A DNA stretch of 64,000 nucleotides from Marispirochaeta sp. (GCF_963668165.1 NZ_OY764209.1:1922001-1986000); one strand, 5' to 3'. Positions 26,676 through 35,609 are shown, counted from the first letter of the stretch. Notes: a model not told the origin generated them from the sequence alone. A program made the numbers and translations.

Positions 26676-26693
26676 TACTATGCTTCATCTCGT

Positions 26694-28934
26694 ATGAAGA
26701 ATTCCACAAATTTTCCTGAACTGCTTGCCCCGGCAGGTACCTTGAGTACTGCTCTTGCTGCCTATGCTGCCGGGGCTGACGCCGTCTACTGCGGCGTCGG
26801 ACGTTTCAATGCCCGGGAAATGGGCACTAATTTTTCTCTTGAAGATCTCTCCCGCCTCTCCAGGAAGGCCAAAACCATGGGGAGGCGTTTTTACCTGACC
26901 CTGAATACCCTGGTTAAAGAGACCGAGTGGGAGCCCTTTGGACAGACAGTTGAAGAGATCGCGCAACTCGATCCAGACGCTGTTATTGTTCAGGATATCG
27001 GCGTTGCCAGGTTTCTGCGGACGTACTACCCCGAGTTGGAGCTCCACGCCTCCACCCAGATGGGAATACATAATTCGGCGGGAATCGAAGAAGCCCGAAA
27101 GATGGGGATCCGTCGGGTAATCCTTGAACGTCAGATCAGCTTTGAAGAGCTTAAGCAGATTGTTGCGGCATCTCCCCTGGATATCGAAGTCTTTATTCAC
27201 GGGGCCCTCTGCTGTTCCCTCTCCGGCCGCTGTCTCTTCTCCTCCTGGATGGGAGGCTGGAGCGGCAACCGGGGGCGCTGCAAGCAACCCTGCCGCCGCC
27301 GCTTTCACGGCACAGAGGATGGTGCTCCCAAGAGCGGCTTCTTTTTCTCAACCCAGGACCTCTACAGCCTCGATATGATCGACACCCTCCAGAAGGCCGG
27401 GGTAAAGTCTCTGAAAATCGAAGGGCGCCTCAAGCAGCCGGATTATGTGTTCAAGGTTGTTCAGGCATACAGAATGGTACTGGACGCGCCTTCTGAATCC
27501 CGCCCTCAGGTGCTGGGCGAAGCCCGTAAGGTGCTTTCTTCTTCCTACGGACGCCGCTGGTCCCACGGCTTTGCTACGGAACAGGATATGGCCGATCTTG
27601 TTCAGTACGATTCTCTGGGGGTCTCCGGACAACTGGTTGGGACTGTGGCCCATGCCAAAAAGGGCGGTTTCGGTTTGAAGGTCTCGCGCAGAATCCGTCT
27701 TGGCGACCGCCTGCGTATTCAGCCGGACTCCGGTGATGAAGGCCCCTCCTTTACCCTGACGGCCCTGCGGGACGGTAAGCAGTCCGTGAGCACTGCCCGT
27801 GAAGGGGGGGAGATCTTTGTGCCCTATGACCGGGAAGTTCCCCCCGGAGGAAGGGTCTACAGGGTCGGCTCCAGTGTTAAAGGAGTCAGCTTCGATGGTT
27901 CCGGGCTTCCTCTGTATCAGAAGGTGCGGCGTTTTGAGCTGGATGTCCACCTTTCCCGGCAGGGAATCCGGGTCGCCGTCGACAGCCGCTTGTGGGAGGT
28001 CCTTGAGGAGTTCGATGAGGCCCGTAAGCACCCTCTGGATACAAAGAAGGTGGAAGAAGAGTTCCGGCGGACCCGCAACGACAGACTTGGGGTGTCTATC
28101 TGCCGGGTCTCGGTGGAAGGCAAGCCCTTTATTCCTGCTGCTGGTCTTAAGCAGCTGCGCCGGGATTTCTGGGAATGGTTTGAGGCGGGACTTTCTCCGG
28201 AAGTCCCCGGAAAGAGACGGTTTTCCCTGCCACAGAATAAAATACAGGATTTCAGCCCGGATGATCTGTTTCCAGTAGTGATGAAGCCGACGAACGCGAC
28301 AAAGATACCTGTGCCGGCGGGCGCTCTTGTCTCTCTGCCTTTGAAGCCCCCGAAAAAGGCGTCTTGTAATCCGGAGTATGAGTACATACTGCCGAGTTTC
28401 TGTGCCGAAGGGGACCTCGGGTTCTTAAAAGAGCTGGTGTCCGCGGCAATTGCCGCCGGCTGCCGGCGTTTCCGGATTACCTCCCTGTATCAGCTCTCCC
28501 TGTTTGATGAAACGGCCGGGCGGAACGACCTGTTTCTGGCCGCGGCGTATCCCCTGCCGGCGGCCAACTCCCTGGCGGCCGCGGAGCTTCAGGACCGCGG
28601 GGTCGGCCGGGTCCAGGCCTGGCTCGAACTGGAAAAGCCGGCCATTGAGGCCCTGCGGGATGCCTCTTCCCTGCCCGTGGAGGTATACCGTTACGGCCGG
28701 CCGCCCCTGCTGATTACCCGGGCCCGAATTCCCGTATCCGGTCCCATCAGCGACAGCCGTGGAGGACAGTTCCAGGTAAGCGGTGCCGATGATACGGGGT
28801 TGACCATTCTCTATCCGGGACAGCCCCTGGAAGTGCCGCCGGTTGACGGCACCGCTGACTGCTTTGACTACCTGAACGCTGCTTCCGGAGAATCCCCCAC
28901 AACAGCTTTTAACTTTGACAGGGAGCTGGTTTAG
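26694..28934 (+). CDS. Peptidase U32 family protein
   Basis: 746 aa, a long member of the U32 family. N-terminal TIM-barrel: PELLAPAGTLSTALAAYAAGADAVYCG, AREMGTNFS, then the signature EVFIHGALCCSLSGRCLFSS and GNRGRCKQPCRR (Cys residues at ~170-205 are likely Fe-S or catalytic ligands). SLKIEGRLKQPDYV follows near 245. A C-terminal extension of ~450 residues is typical of long U32 proteins of the RlhA/YhbU-related group. Several E. coli homologues act in RNA or ubiquinone hydroxylation rather than proteolysis, so protease activity is not assumed. It converges on the antiporter gene with only 10 bp between stops. Confidence 0.9.
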   Translation: MKNSTNFPELLAPAGTLSTALAAYAAGADAVYCGVGRFNAREMGTNFSLEDLSRLSRKAKTMGRRFYLTLNTLVKETEWEPFGQTVEEIAQLDPDAVIVQDIGVARFLRTYYPELELHASTQMGIHNSAGIEEARKMGIRRVILERQISFEELKQIVAASPLDIEVFIHGALCCSLSGRCLFSSWMGGWSGNRGRCKQPCRRRFHGTEDGAPKSGFFFSTQDLYSLDMIDTLQKAGVKSLKIEGRLKQPDYVFKVVQAYRMVLDAPSESRPQVLGEARKVLSSSYGRRWSHGFATEQDMADLVQYDSLGVSGQLVGTVAHAKKGGFGLKVSRRIRLGDRLRIQPDSGDEGPSFTLTALRDGKQSVSTAREGGEIFVPYDREVPPGGRVYRVGSSVKGVSFDGSGLPLYQKVRRFELDVHLSRQGIRVAVDSRLWEVLEEFDEARKHPLDTKKVEEEFRRTRNDRLGVSICRVSVEGKPFIPAAGLKQLRRDFWEWFEAGLSPEVPGKRRFSLPQNKIQDFSPDDLFPVVMKPTNATKIPVPAGALVSLPLKPPKKASCNPEYEYILPSFCAEGDLGFLKELVSAAIAAGCRRFRITSLYQLSLFDETAGRNDLFLAAAYPLPAANSLAAAELQDRGVGRVQAWLELEKPAIEALRDASSLPVEVYRYGRPPLLITRARIPVSGPISDSRGGQFQVSGADDTGLTILYPGQPLEVPPVDGTADCFDYLNAASGESPTTAFNFDRELV

Positions 28935-28944
28935 AGCAGGGAGC

Positions 28945-30192
28945 CTATGAGGTGCTTTCTTTGTTCTTTTGGGGCAGGGAGATCTCTCCGGCTTTTGTAA
29001 GGCCGATTTTGGTGAGTATGGGGCCAATAATCTCGAAGAAGATACATGTGGCTGTAACTGTGGTTATGACCATGGCGCCCAGCTGTATTCCGGAGCTTCC
29101 CATCTCCGACAATTCCTGTTTAACCACCAGGGAGAGGCCGATGGCTACCCCTGCCTGGGAGAGGATACCCATTCCCAGGTATTTTCGCAGGTTATCCTCC
29201 ATGCGGCCCAGGCTGGTTCCAAGCCACGCACCGCCCATTAAACCTGCAGCACGACCCAGTATGTAGACCAATCCCAGAACCCCCAGAGAAGGCAGGGCGG
29301 CTATATGCAGATTGGCTCCGGCCAGGGTAAAGAAGAAAAGAAACAGCAGGGGCATTATGGCCCTCAGACTTTCGTCAATTTCCCTGCTTGTCTTTACGGG
29401 CTGAGTGTTGGTGAAGGCCATGCCCACGATCATGTTGGTAAGGATCTCCGAAAGATGAAAATACTCGCACAAGCCGGTGGTAAACAGGACCGTCGCTACC
29501 GTTAGAATAAACCGGTCCCGGGAAGAATCCAGAGTCCGCGACAGCAGGGTAAAAACCAGTACCATGACCAGTCCGACCAAAATACTCAAGCCGATCTCCC
29601 GAAAGGGGGTCAGTACAGCTGCGGAGAGGGTCATGGTTTCAAGCCCGGTGCGGGAGGAAATTATTGCTTTGGCCACGGCGAAAGCAAATCCGAATATAAT
29701 AATACCCAGGCCGTCATCAAAACCGACTACCGTGTACAGAGCCTTGGTAAGGGGACCGCGGGCACGGTACTCCTGGATAATGGCGACTGTTCCCGCCGGT
29801 GCCGAGGCCGGCGCAATGGCACCGAATATCAGGGCCAGGGCAGGGTCTTTGGTAAGCAGAAAGACTGCCAGGCCGACCACAAGAAAAGCCCCGAAGGATT
29901 CTGTCAGGATGACCAGCATTATCCCCGGCCCCTGGCGTTTCAGTTCCTTGATGTGGAGCTCCATCCCGATTGACAGGGCAACAAATCCCAAGGCGATTTT
30001 TGTTATGAACTGCAGAGAGCTTTGAATATCTTCGCTCAGGAGCCCCGCTAACGACGGACTCAGCAATACTCCTACAATCATAAAACCGATAAGAGAGGGA
30101 AGCTTTATCTTGTTTGCCAGTTTTCCGGCATACAGCGAAAGGAATGCAATTAAACCGGCTGTTACTAAAATGGGAAGATCGGGATATTCCAT
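28945..30192 (-). CDS. Cation:proton antiporter (CPA2, Na+/K+-H+ exchanger)
   Basis: 415 aa, about 12 to 13 membrane helices. NKIKLPSLIGFMIVGVLLSPS and LALIFGAIAPASAPAGTVAI are family blocks, and the ion-binding Asp pair is in VVGFDDGLGIII. It lacks the C-terminal TrkA-N domain found in KefB/C-type relatives. It is the last gene of an operon with two EIIA(Ntr)-type proteins, which suggests that its activity or expression is tied to the phosphotransferase phosphorylation state, as known for K+ transport control by PtsN. Confidence 0.9.
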   Translation of the reverse strand: MEYPDLPILVTAGLIAFLSLYAGKLANKIKLPSLIGFMIVGVLLSPSLAGLLSEDIQSSLQFITKIALGFVALSIGMELHIKELKRQGPGIMLVILTESFGAFLVVGLAVFLLTKDPALALIFGAIAPASAPAGTVAIIQEYRARGPLTKALYTVVGFDDGLGIIIFGFAFAVAKAIISSRTGLETMTLSAAVLTPFREIGLSILVGLVMVLVFTLLSRTLDSSRDRFILTVATVLFTTGLCEYFHLSEILTNMIVGMAFTNTQPVKTSREIDESLRAIMPLLFLFFFTLAGANLHIAALPSLGVLGLVYILGRAAGLMGGAWLGTSLGRMEDNLRKYLGMGILSQAGVAIGLSLVVKQELSEMGSSGIQLGAMVITTVTATCIFFEIIGPILTKIGLTKAGEISLPQKNKESTS

Positions 30193-30202
30193 ATATACCT
30201 GC

Positions 30203-31018
30203 CTAATATGAGAGACTGCCGCACCAGTATGAAAGCTCGTGCACGCTGATTAATACTCCCGCGTCCGGCAGGGAGGTGTCCCGAATCGTGTTGACCCTGC
30301 GGATCATGTTATTGCAGGCACTGGTTTTCAGAACCGCCTGAATAATCTTTACTTCAGTGTTCTGTTCATCCGTCCAGAATGCCGAGAAGAGGGGCAGGTG
30401 ATGGAGGTAGCGTCCCGCGCTGTTGCCCTCAAAGACGGCGATATGACAGTCAGGTTCGGCGGTAAAGAGTTCCAGTATGTCGATAAAGGCCGATTCGTCC
30501 TGCACGGTGACGGTAATCTGGGATGCAGGAACCTGTTCAGCTGCCGCCCTGCCGAGTTCTACGGAGCCTACAAGAATGGAATAGGCGTCGTCGGGCCAGC
30601 GGGCCTGACGCAGCTTTTTTGCCGCGTCCGTGGTGTTCAGCAGCCGGGTGATTCCGGAGAGGATCTGAATGTGCTCGTTTCGTGCTTTTTCAGGACCGAT
30701 TATAAAAAAGCACAGGCTTACCGGCTTTTTATCGGGTGCATCAAAGGTGGTTCCTTGTCCTTTAAGAATCAGGAGCCCCAGGACAAAGGATTCAATCCCC
30801 TCAAAACTGCAGTGGGGAACCGCGATTCCCGAACCAAAGGCGGTGCTTCCCTGTTCTTCCCGTTTCTTGAGTTTCCGGTAAATTTCTTCCTCGCCGATCG
30901 TGGAGAGTTCGGCAGTACTGCTGCTCATGGCGGCGATTTTCTTCAATAGTTGATCCTTGTCTGCCGGCGGATCGATAATAGCCACGCATTCCGGTTTTAA
31001 ATGTCTGCTTAGGGTCAT
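30203..31018 (-). CDS. PTS EIIA(Ntr)-type protein with extra C-terminal domain
   Basis: 271 aa. Residues ~1-150 form a mannitol/fructose-type EIIA domain. The phosphorylatable His lies in GIAVPHCSFEG (about residue 69), with VSLCFFIIGPEKARNEHIQILSGI following. Residues ~165-271 form a separate alpha/beta domain of unknown function (ASQITVTVQDESAFIDILEL, then ACNNMIRRVNTIRDTS) that looks like a P-II-like or CBS-free nucleotide-sensing module. GGAG precedes the ATG. It lies between the HTH-EIIA gene and the antiporter. It probably acts as a regulator, not a sugar carrier: no EIIB or EIIC gene is near. Confidence 0.82.
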   Translation of the reverse strand: MTLSRHLKPECVAIIDPPADKDQLLKKIAAMSSSTAELSTIGEEEIYRKLKKREEQGSTAFGSGIAVPHCSFEGIESFVLGLLILKGQGTTFDAPDKKPVSLCFFIIGPEKARNEHIQILSGITRLLNTTDAAKKLRQARWPDDAYSILVGSVELGRAAAEQVPASQITVTVQDESAFIDILELFTAEPDCHIAVFEGNSAGRYLHHLPLFSAFWTDEQNTEVKIIQAVLKTSACNNMIRRVNTIRDTSLPDAGVLISVHELSYWCGSLSY

Positions 31019-31035
31019 AAGAGTAACTCCTTGTT

Positions 31036-31740
31036 TTAGTCCTGTTCAGAACGATGCTGCTGTTCCAGAGAAATCAGCACACCCACAACGTGTTCACTGC
31101 TTTTTGCTTCCAGCACCCTGCGCACGTTCTTTTCTTCCTTAAAGAGAACCGCCATCTTGGCCATCAGTTTGAGATGGATAATCTCGCTGTCGGTAAAGGG
31201 GAGCATGAAAAGATAGGTCGGGCTTCCGTCAAGGGACCCGAACTCCGTTCCGTCCCGGCAGATGCCGACGATAACCTGTGGCTCTGCTGCCTCGTTCTCC
31301 TGCGGGTTTCTGGCGTGAGGAAAGGCGATGGGACCAATGGCTGTGGTCATCATCTCCTCCCGGGCAAGAAGAATATCAAGATAGGCGGCAGAATCCCTGA
31401 TCTGGTCGGTAGCCTCCAGGGGGCGGATCAGCTGAGCCAGGACCTCCTGTTTGGTGCCTGGTTTGAGGTTCATAATGATGGATTCTGCGTCCACCAGTCT
31501 GGATAGAGGTACCAGGTCATGATTGTCCTCCATCAGTTTGGCAAGATCGTTGCGCGGAAGCACCTGCATATTTGATAGCACCCAGTCGTCCACCATTGAT
31601 CGAGAAAAACGCCATTGGCTGCCGATTTTTATCGCAGGAATTTCTTTGCGGTTGATCATGCGCATGACAGTTTTTTCTGCAACCTTCAGATACTCAGCCA
31701 GTTCGCTGAGGGTCATTAAGGATTCTTCTGTCCTTTTCAT
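31036..31740 (-). CDS. HTH (excisionase-type) - EIIA(Ntr) fusion regulator
   Basis: 234 aa from the ATG at 31740. Residues ~6-60 are a MerR/excisionase-like helix-turn-helix (SLMTLSELAEYLKVAEKTVMR, IPAIKIGSQWRFSRSMVDDW). Residues ~80-225 are an EIIA(Ntr) domain with the phospho-acceptor His in GPIAFPHARNP and a downstream LMLPFTDSEIIHLKLMAKMA-type region. The architecture predicts a DNA-binding protein whose activity is set by PTS phosphorylation. First gene of the operon with the second EIIA and the antiporter. No Shine-Dalgarno; the promoter places the start of the mRNA at the ATG. Confidence 0.85.
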   Translation of the reverse strand: MKRTEESLMTLSELAEYLKVAEKTVMRMINRKEIPAIKIGSQWRFSRSMVDDWVLSNMQVLPRNDLAKLMEDNHDLVPLSRLVDAESIIMNLKPGTKQEVLAQLIRPLEATDQIRDSAAYLDILLAREEMMTTAIGPIAFPHARNPQENEAAEPQVIVGICRDGTEFGSLDGSPTYLFMLPFTDSEIIHLKLMAKMAVLFKEEKNVRRVLEAKSSEHVVGVLISLEQQHRSEQD

Positions 31741-31746
31741 ATAAAT

Positions 31747-31775
31747 AGTGTACAATAAGAGACATTAAAGGACAA
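31747..31775 (-). promoter_or_regulatory. Promoter of the HTH-EIIA/EIIA/antiporter operon (probably leaderless)
   Basis: Minus-strand TTGTCC (31775-31770), 17 nt, TACACT (31752-31747), 6 nt before the ATG at 31740. Confidence 0.55.
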
Positions 31776-31809
31776 GCATAAACAGGATGTTCCAATAAAA
31801 AATCTGTGA

Positions 31810-31815
31810 TACAAT
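31810..31815 (+). promoter_or_regulatory. Extended -10 box before DNA methyltransferase (probably leaderless)
   Basis: TGA-TACAAT, with TACAAT at 31810-31815, lies 6 nt before the ATG at 31822. No Shine-Dalgarno is present. It is divergent from the promoter at 31747-31775 with about 35 bp between. Confidence 0.5.
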
Positions 31816-31821
31816 CCGTCC

Positions 31822-32931
31822 ATGGAAAATTCGATTCTGGATTTTGAGACGAAGCACCGGATTATTCCGGCAGAGGCGCTGTCCCTGGGGGAACTGCAAC
31901 CGGAGAGCCTGGCCCTGGTTCTTACTTCTCCGCCGTATCCCATGATCGCCATGTGGGATGCCTGTTTCTCTGCCCAGGATGAAACCCTGGGGGACTATCT
32001 GACAGCAGGTGACGGCTGGGGGGCTTTTCTTGCCATGCACCGCGTACTCGACCGGGTCTGGGACATTGTTGGAACCCTTGTTATGCCAGGGGGCTTTGTC
32101 TGTATTAATGTCGGGGATGCTCTGAGGACCATTGATGGAACGTTCATGCTGTATCCTAACGCCGAACGCATTGTCTCCGCCTTTTCAAAACGCGGTTTTT
32201 CTGTTCTGCCCCGGATTATCTGGCGCAAGAGTACCAACGCGCCGAACAAGTTTATGGGATCCGGCATGCTGCCGGCCGGTGCCTATGTGACCCTCGAGCA
32301 CGAGCATATCCTGATCTTCCGTAAAGGGGGAAAACGGCTCTTTACCGGGGAGCAGAAGGCTCTGCGCCGACGGAGTGCATTCTTTTGGGAGGAACGCAAC
32401 CGCTGGTTCTCGGATATCTGGGACCTTGCCGGAGAGAGACAGCTCCTGACCCGGAAGGCTTGCCGGGAGAGGAGCGCAGCCTATCCTTTTGAACTGGCCT
32501 ACCGTCTGATCTGCATGTACTCCGTGCAGGGGGATCTGGTTGCAGATCCCTTTCTGGGGACAGGAACAACGGCTCTGGCCGCGGCCGCGGCGGGACGTTC
32601 GTCGGTCTGTACGGAGATAGACGCTTTTCTCGCGGAATCAGCTGCTGATGCTCTCCGGGAGCAGTGTACCGCAGGCGGGATTGCCGGGAGCATTAACCGG
32701 CGGCGTATTCTTGAGCACCTCAGCTTTGTGGAAGACTATACAATGCAGAAAGGAACCCTCAAACATCGGAACACCTTTTATGACTTTCCGGTGATTACCT
32801 CTCAGGAGACAGACCTTGTTTTCCCTGGAATTGACGGGCTGAAAGAGGCTGGAGAAGGAGGAGGGAGTATTACCCTGCATCACCGCCCCTGGCGGGAAGA
32901 AAACCCACAGCCGTATCTTTTTGATATGTAA
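31822..32931 (+). CDS. Site-specific DNA methyltransferase (amino-methyltransferase, N4-C/N6-A type)
   Basis: 369 aa. Catalytic motif IV TSPPYPM (about residues 35-41) precedes SAM-binding motif I DPFLGTGTTALAAAAAGR (~238-255), the order of beta-class amino-methyltransferases. TSPPY rather than DPPY favours N4-cytosine, though N6-adenine is possible. HEHILIFRKGGKR lies between them. No restriction endonuclease or specificity gene is adjacent, so it looks like an orphan, possibly regulatory, methylase. The recognition sequence is not predictable from sequence alone. Confidence 0.88.
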   Translation: MENSILDFETKHRIIPAEALSLGELQPESLALVLTSPPYPMIAMWDACFSAQDETLGDYLTAGDGWGAFLAMHRVLDRVWDIVGTLVMPGGFVCINVGDALRTIDGTFMLYPNAERIVSAFSKRGFSVLPRIIWRKSTNAPNKFMGSGMLPAGAYVTLEHEHILIFRKGGKRLFTGEQKALRRRSAFFWEERNRWFSDIWDLAGERQLLTRKACRERSAAYPFELAYRLICMYSVQGDLVADPFLGTGTTALAAAAAGRSSVCTEIDAFLAESAADALREQCTAGGIAGSINRRRILEHLSFVEDYTMQKGTLKHRNTFYDFPVITSQETDLVFPGIDGLKEAGEGGGSITLHHRPWREENPQPYLFDM

Positions 32932-32945
32932 ACGCCGTACGGGGA

Positions 32946-33167
32946 TCAGCGCATGGCATCGTTGTTTTTGGATTTCTGCTTTAAATGCTTCGGTGTCATC
33001 CGGTCCCGGGCGATAGTAAAAGCGTAACGCATAATCGTCTCCGTTGAGACATCGGGGCCGTGTTTGCGCTGCATTATCATGACAATCGCTTTGAGGGCGT
33101 TTTCGCTCAAAGAGAGGTAGATAAAACGGTCCCGTTCCTCCGGGGTCATATCCTCCCACTCTACCAT
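32946..33167 (-). CDS. Small hypothetical protein
   Basis: 73 aa from the ATG at 33167, which has GGAGG upstream. Charged and helical (MTPEERDRFIYLSLSENALK, then HGPDVSTETIMRYAFTIARD), with a Lys-rich tail. I recognise no family; the composition would suit a DNA- or protein-binding helix bundle. It follows the VIT1-like gene by 13 bp and is probably co-transcribed with it. Confidence 0.65.
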   Translation of the reverse strand: MVEWEDMTPEERDRFIYLSLSENALKAIVMIMQRKHGPDVSTETIMRYAFTIARDRMTPKHLKQKSKNNDAMR

Positions 33168-33180
33168 TCCTGTACCTCCC

Positions 33181-34047
33181 TTAAATATCGACGCCGATTG
33201 TACTTCGCACCAAAACACCGATTCCGAAGGAGATCGCTGCAACACCGAGGCTTAACAGGGCCATTTCGGTAAAACGGGGCCAGAATTTCAGGTCCTTTGC
33301 TACGGCAACGTAATAGTTAAAAAAGAAAATAATAAAGATTGCGATACCAAGCGTAGCAGCCAGGCAGACCATGTAGTGGCTGAAGAGGAGGTACGGCAGA
33401 ATCAGCAGTCCCACAGTCAGAATGTAGGCAATTCCAGTGTATACCGCGGACTTTACGGCTCCCTCGTTGTTTCCTTCTGTGCGGTTTGAAAGGTACTCCG
33501 ACGCTGCCATGGAAAATGAGGCGGCGATTCCGGTTATAAGGCCGGCGACTGCGATCAGCCTGGTATTCTGCAGGGCAAAGGAGAGTCCCGCCAGGGCTCC
33601 GGTCAGTTCTACCAGTGCGTCGTTCAGTCCCAGAACAATTGAGCCCACGTACTCAAGTCGCTCCTCTTTGAGCATCTGAAGAAGCTTCTCTTCGTGGGCG
33701 TCTTCGTCTTCTATTATCTGTTTGGCCTCGGGGACTTCTTTGCTCATGGCGTCGTAGATCTCCTGGGCCTCCTCCTCGCCGCGCTCCATCAGTTTGAGGG
33801 CAAAAGTAATCCCCAGGATCCGGGCGATCACGACAAAGAAGCAGACCCTGAACCATTTTGGATGGGCGCTTTTTCCGCTAAAGTTTTTTAGAAAGTCGTG
33901 GTGCTTCTTCTCTTCCTTGCCAATTGTCTCGAGGATTGGGCCGTTCTTGGTCTTTTTCAGCCTGTTGGCCAGTTTGGTATAGATATGGTATTCGGTAATC
34001 TCGTTTCTCTGCATTGCAAAAATGCGGTTCTTTATGTCCTGATCCAT
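33181..34047 (-). CDS. Ferritin-like/VIT1 fusion membrane protein (iron or manganese transporter)
   Basis: 288 aa from the ATG at 34047 (AGGAG upstream). Residues ~1-130 form a rubrerythrin-like domain with metal-ligand patterns ENEITEYHIYTKL-like (RNEITEYHIY), IGKEEKKHHDFL and EDEDAHEEKLLQML. Residues ~135-288 carry a VIT1/CCC1 transporter unit (GLNDALVELTGALAGLSFAL, SMAASEYLSNRTEG) with about five helices. The combination matches the MbfA-like erythrin-VIT family, which exports or stores iron or manganese. The ferritin-like part probably senses or feeds the metal. Confidence 0.88.
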   Translation of the reverse strand: MDQDIKNRIFAMQRNEITEYHIYTKLANRLKKTKNGPILETIGKEEKKHHDFLKNFSGKSAHPKWFRVCFFVVIARILGITFALKLMERGEEEAQEIYDAMSKEVPEAKQIIEDEDAHEEKLLQMLKEERLEYVGSIVLGLNDALVELTGALAGLSFALQNTRLIAVAGLITGIAASFSMAASEYLSNRTEGNNEGAVKSAVYTGIAYILTVGLLILPYLLFSHYMVCLAATLGIAIFIIFFFNYYVAVAKDLKFWPRFTEMALLSLGVAAISFGIGVLVRSTIGVDI

Positions 34048-34127
34048 AGGGGAATCTCCTGTGCTTATGAATATCATTACTGTACAGGAAAACAAGGGGC
34101 ATCTCAACTCTCTTAACTCTCTCAGCC

Positions 34128-35363
34128 TCAGCTTCGGCAGCTGCTGTGATCTATGTCGATACAGAGGATATATTCCTCGCCCGCAGTTCCGCGGAATCCC
34201 AGGGAGGCGGTAATGCAGAGGTCGCCGGTGGCTTTGGAGATATAGGGTTCGGTTATATAGCAGGATTCCAATTCTCCCCGGCGAAGCACATAGGGTTTCA
34301 GGGAGTGATCGGTCCCTTCAGGTGCGGGAGCAAAAAGGCGGTGCTGCTTCTTGGTAAATCCCTTCTGAACAATAGTGCCGGTTATCTGATGTCCTGTTGC
34401 ATCAAGAATATAGGCGCAGCGGGCAAAACGGGTAGACCGCAGGGAGCTTTTTAGAATTCCGCTGAACTCGTGCCGTTCTTTGACCATGAGGCGCTCTGCC
34501 AACCGGAGGGCCAGAGCCCGGTGGGTCTCCGCCAGCTGACGTTCCTGCTCCTTGCGTTCAATGGAATGGCGGGCATAAGTGTCCGCGAGTTCCAGTATGC
34601 TCCGGTGGTCCATGTCCGGATACTCGGCAAGGCTCAAGGGTCGGCAGAAGTAGAAGCCCTGCAGCATGTCCACGCCAAGTTCGAGGCAGGTAAGGGCTTC
34701 ATCTTTCTCTTCTATGCCTTCGGCAATTGTCAGGGCGCCGATGCGGTGGGACAAAAGGATCAGCGCTTTGCATACTTCCTGCTTATGATAGCCGCGGTTA
34801 ATTCCGCTTACAAGGGAACGGTCGATTTTTATTATGTCCGGTTTCAACAGGGATATCCGCTCAAGGTTGGAGTGTCCGGCTCCTACATCATCCAGGGCAA
34901 TAAGAAAGCCCTTTGCCCTGTGATACTGCACAAAGAACGAGAGGGCATCGATATTTTCAATGCGGGACTCTATTATCTCGAGCACAACCTGGTCAGGGGA
35001 TACTCCTGCCTTGAGTATTGTCTCGTTGAGCAGACGGATATCCTCATAGCCTCTTTCAATCATCCCGGTGGAGATATTAAGAAACAACAGAGGGGCCTCG
35101 TGAGACCCCTCCGGCAGTGAGGCGTAGCTTGCAACCGCGGTAGTAAGTGCGTGGCGGTCCAGCTGGGTAAGGCGGCCGTTCTCCTCTGCCCGGCGAAAAA
35201 GTTCTGCCGGGGATATCTCTTCTGCAGAAATGCCCGCATAGCCCCTGGAGAGGGCTTCGAGGCCGGTAACACAGTGCTCCCGTACCGAATAGATCGGATG
35301 GAACCGGGTGAATACTCTGACGCTGGTCATGAGGTTGTCCTGGATTGAGAGTGCAATATTCAT
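34128..35363 (-). CDS. EAL-domain cyclic-di-GMP phosphodiesterase with C-terminal sensor domain
   Basis: 411 aa. The EAL domain is N-terminal (~15-250): GLEALSR carries the E-A-L motif, then LFLNIS (Asn ligand), LEIIES (Glu), DDVGAGHS (Asp pair), IIKIDRSL (Lys) and IAEGIEE (Glu). All catalytic positions look intact, so activity is likely. Residues ~285-411 form an alpha/beta sensor domain of unknown ligand (GTIVQKGFTKKQHRLFAPAP, GEEYILCIDIDHSSC). Placing the sensor after EAL is less common. Monocistronic, with no Shine-Dalgarno. Confidence 0.9.
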   Translation of the reverse strand: MNIALSIQDNLMTSVRVFTRFHPIYSVREHCVTGLEALSRGYAGISAEEISPAELFRRAEENGRLTQLDRHALTTAVASYASLPEGSHEAPLLFLNISTGMIERGYEDIRLLNETILKAGVSPDQVVLEIIESRIENIDALSFFVQYHRAKGFLIALDDVGAGHSNLERISLLKPDIIKIDRSLVSGINRGYHKQEVCKALILLSHRIGALTIAEGIEEKDEALTCLELGVDMLQGFYFCRPLSLAEYPDMDHRSILELADTYARHSIERKEQERQLAETHRALALRLAERLMVKERHEFSGILKSSLRSTRFARCAYILDATGHQITGTIVQKGFTKKQHRLFAPAPEGTDHSLKPYVLRRGELESCYITEPYISKATGDLCITASLGFRGTAGEEYILCIDIDHSSCRS

Positions 35364-35371
35364 GATGTAGT

Positions 35372-35377
35372 ATTATA
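35372..35377 (-). promoter_or_regulatory. -10 box of EAL gene (probably leaderless)
   Basis: Minus-strand TATAAT (35377-35372), 8 nt before the ATG at 35363. The -35 region is weak. Confidence 0.45.
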
Positions 35378-35481
35378 AAGCAAGAATCATGCCGATATTT
35401 GATGTGATCAGCGTATATGTTTTACGTATAATAAGTTAGATATATAATCGGGATCCTGTTTCAGTGCTTTTTGCTTTTCCG

Positions 35482-35505
35482 GTATCCTACATCGTGGTAG
35501 GATGC
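35482..35505. other. Hairpin in the argA upstream region
   Basis: ATCCTAC (35484-35490) and GTAGGAT (35497-35503) pair perfectly, and flanking bases extend the stem to about 9 bp with a 6-nt loop. There is no T-tract on the plus strand. It may be a regulatory site or the 3' end of an unannotated transcript. Confidence 0.4.
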
Positions 35506-35525
35506 GGAAGATAAAAATACTGCAG

Positions 35526-35592
35526 TGTAGCACAAAGGGATTTTAATTCCCCTCTCCAGCTTATACGCAAAGTTCCGGGAGTGTGCTACAAT
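35526..35592 (+). promoter_or_regulatory. argA promoter with paired inverted sites
   Basis: Extended -10 TGC-TACAAT (35584-35592) gives a short leader with the Shine-Dalgarno AAAGGA before the ATG at 35610. TGTAGCACA (35526-35534) recurs inverted as TGTGCTACA (35582-35590), overlapping the -10, with centres 56 bp apart. This could be a looping repressor pair. Confidence 0.5.
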
Positions 35593-35609
35593 ACGTCAGC
35601 GAAAGGAAT

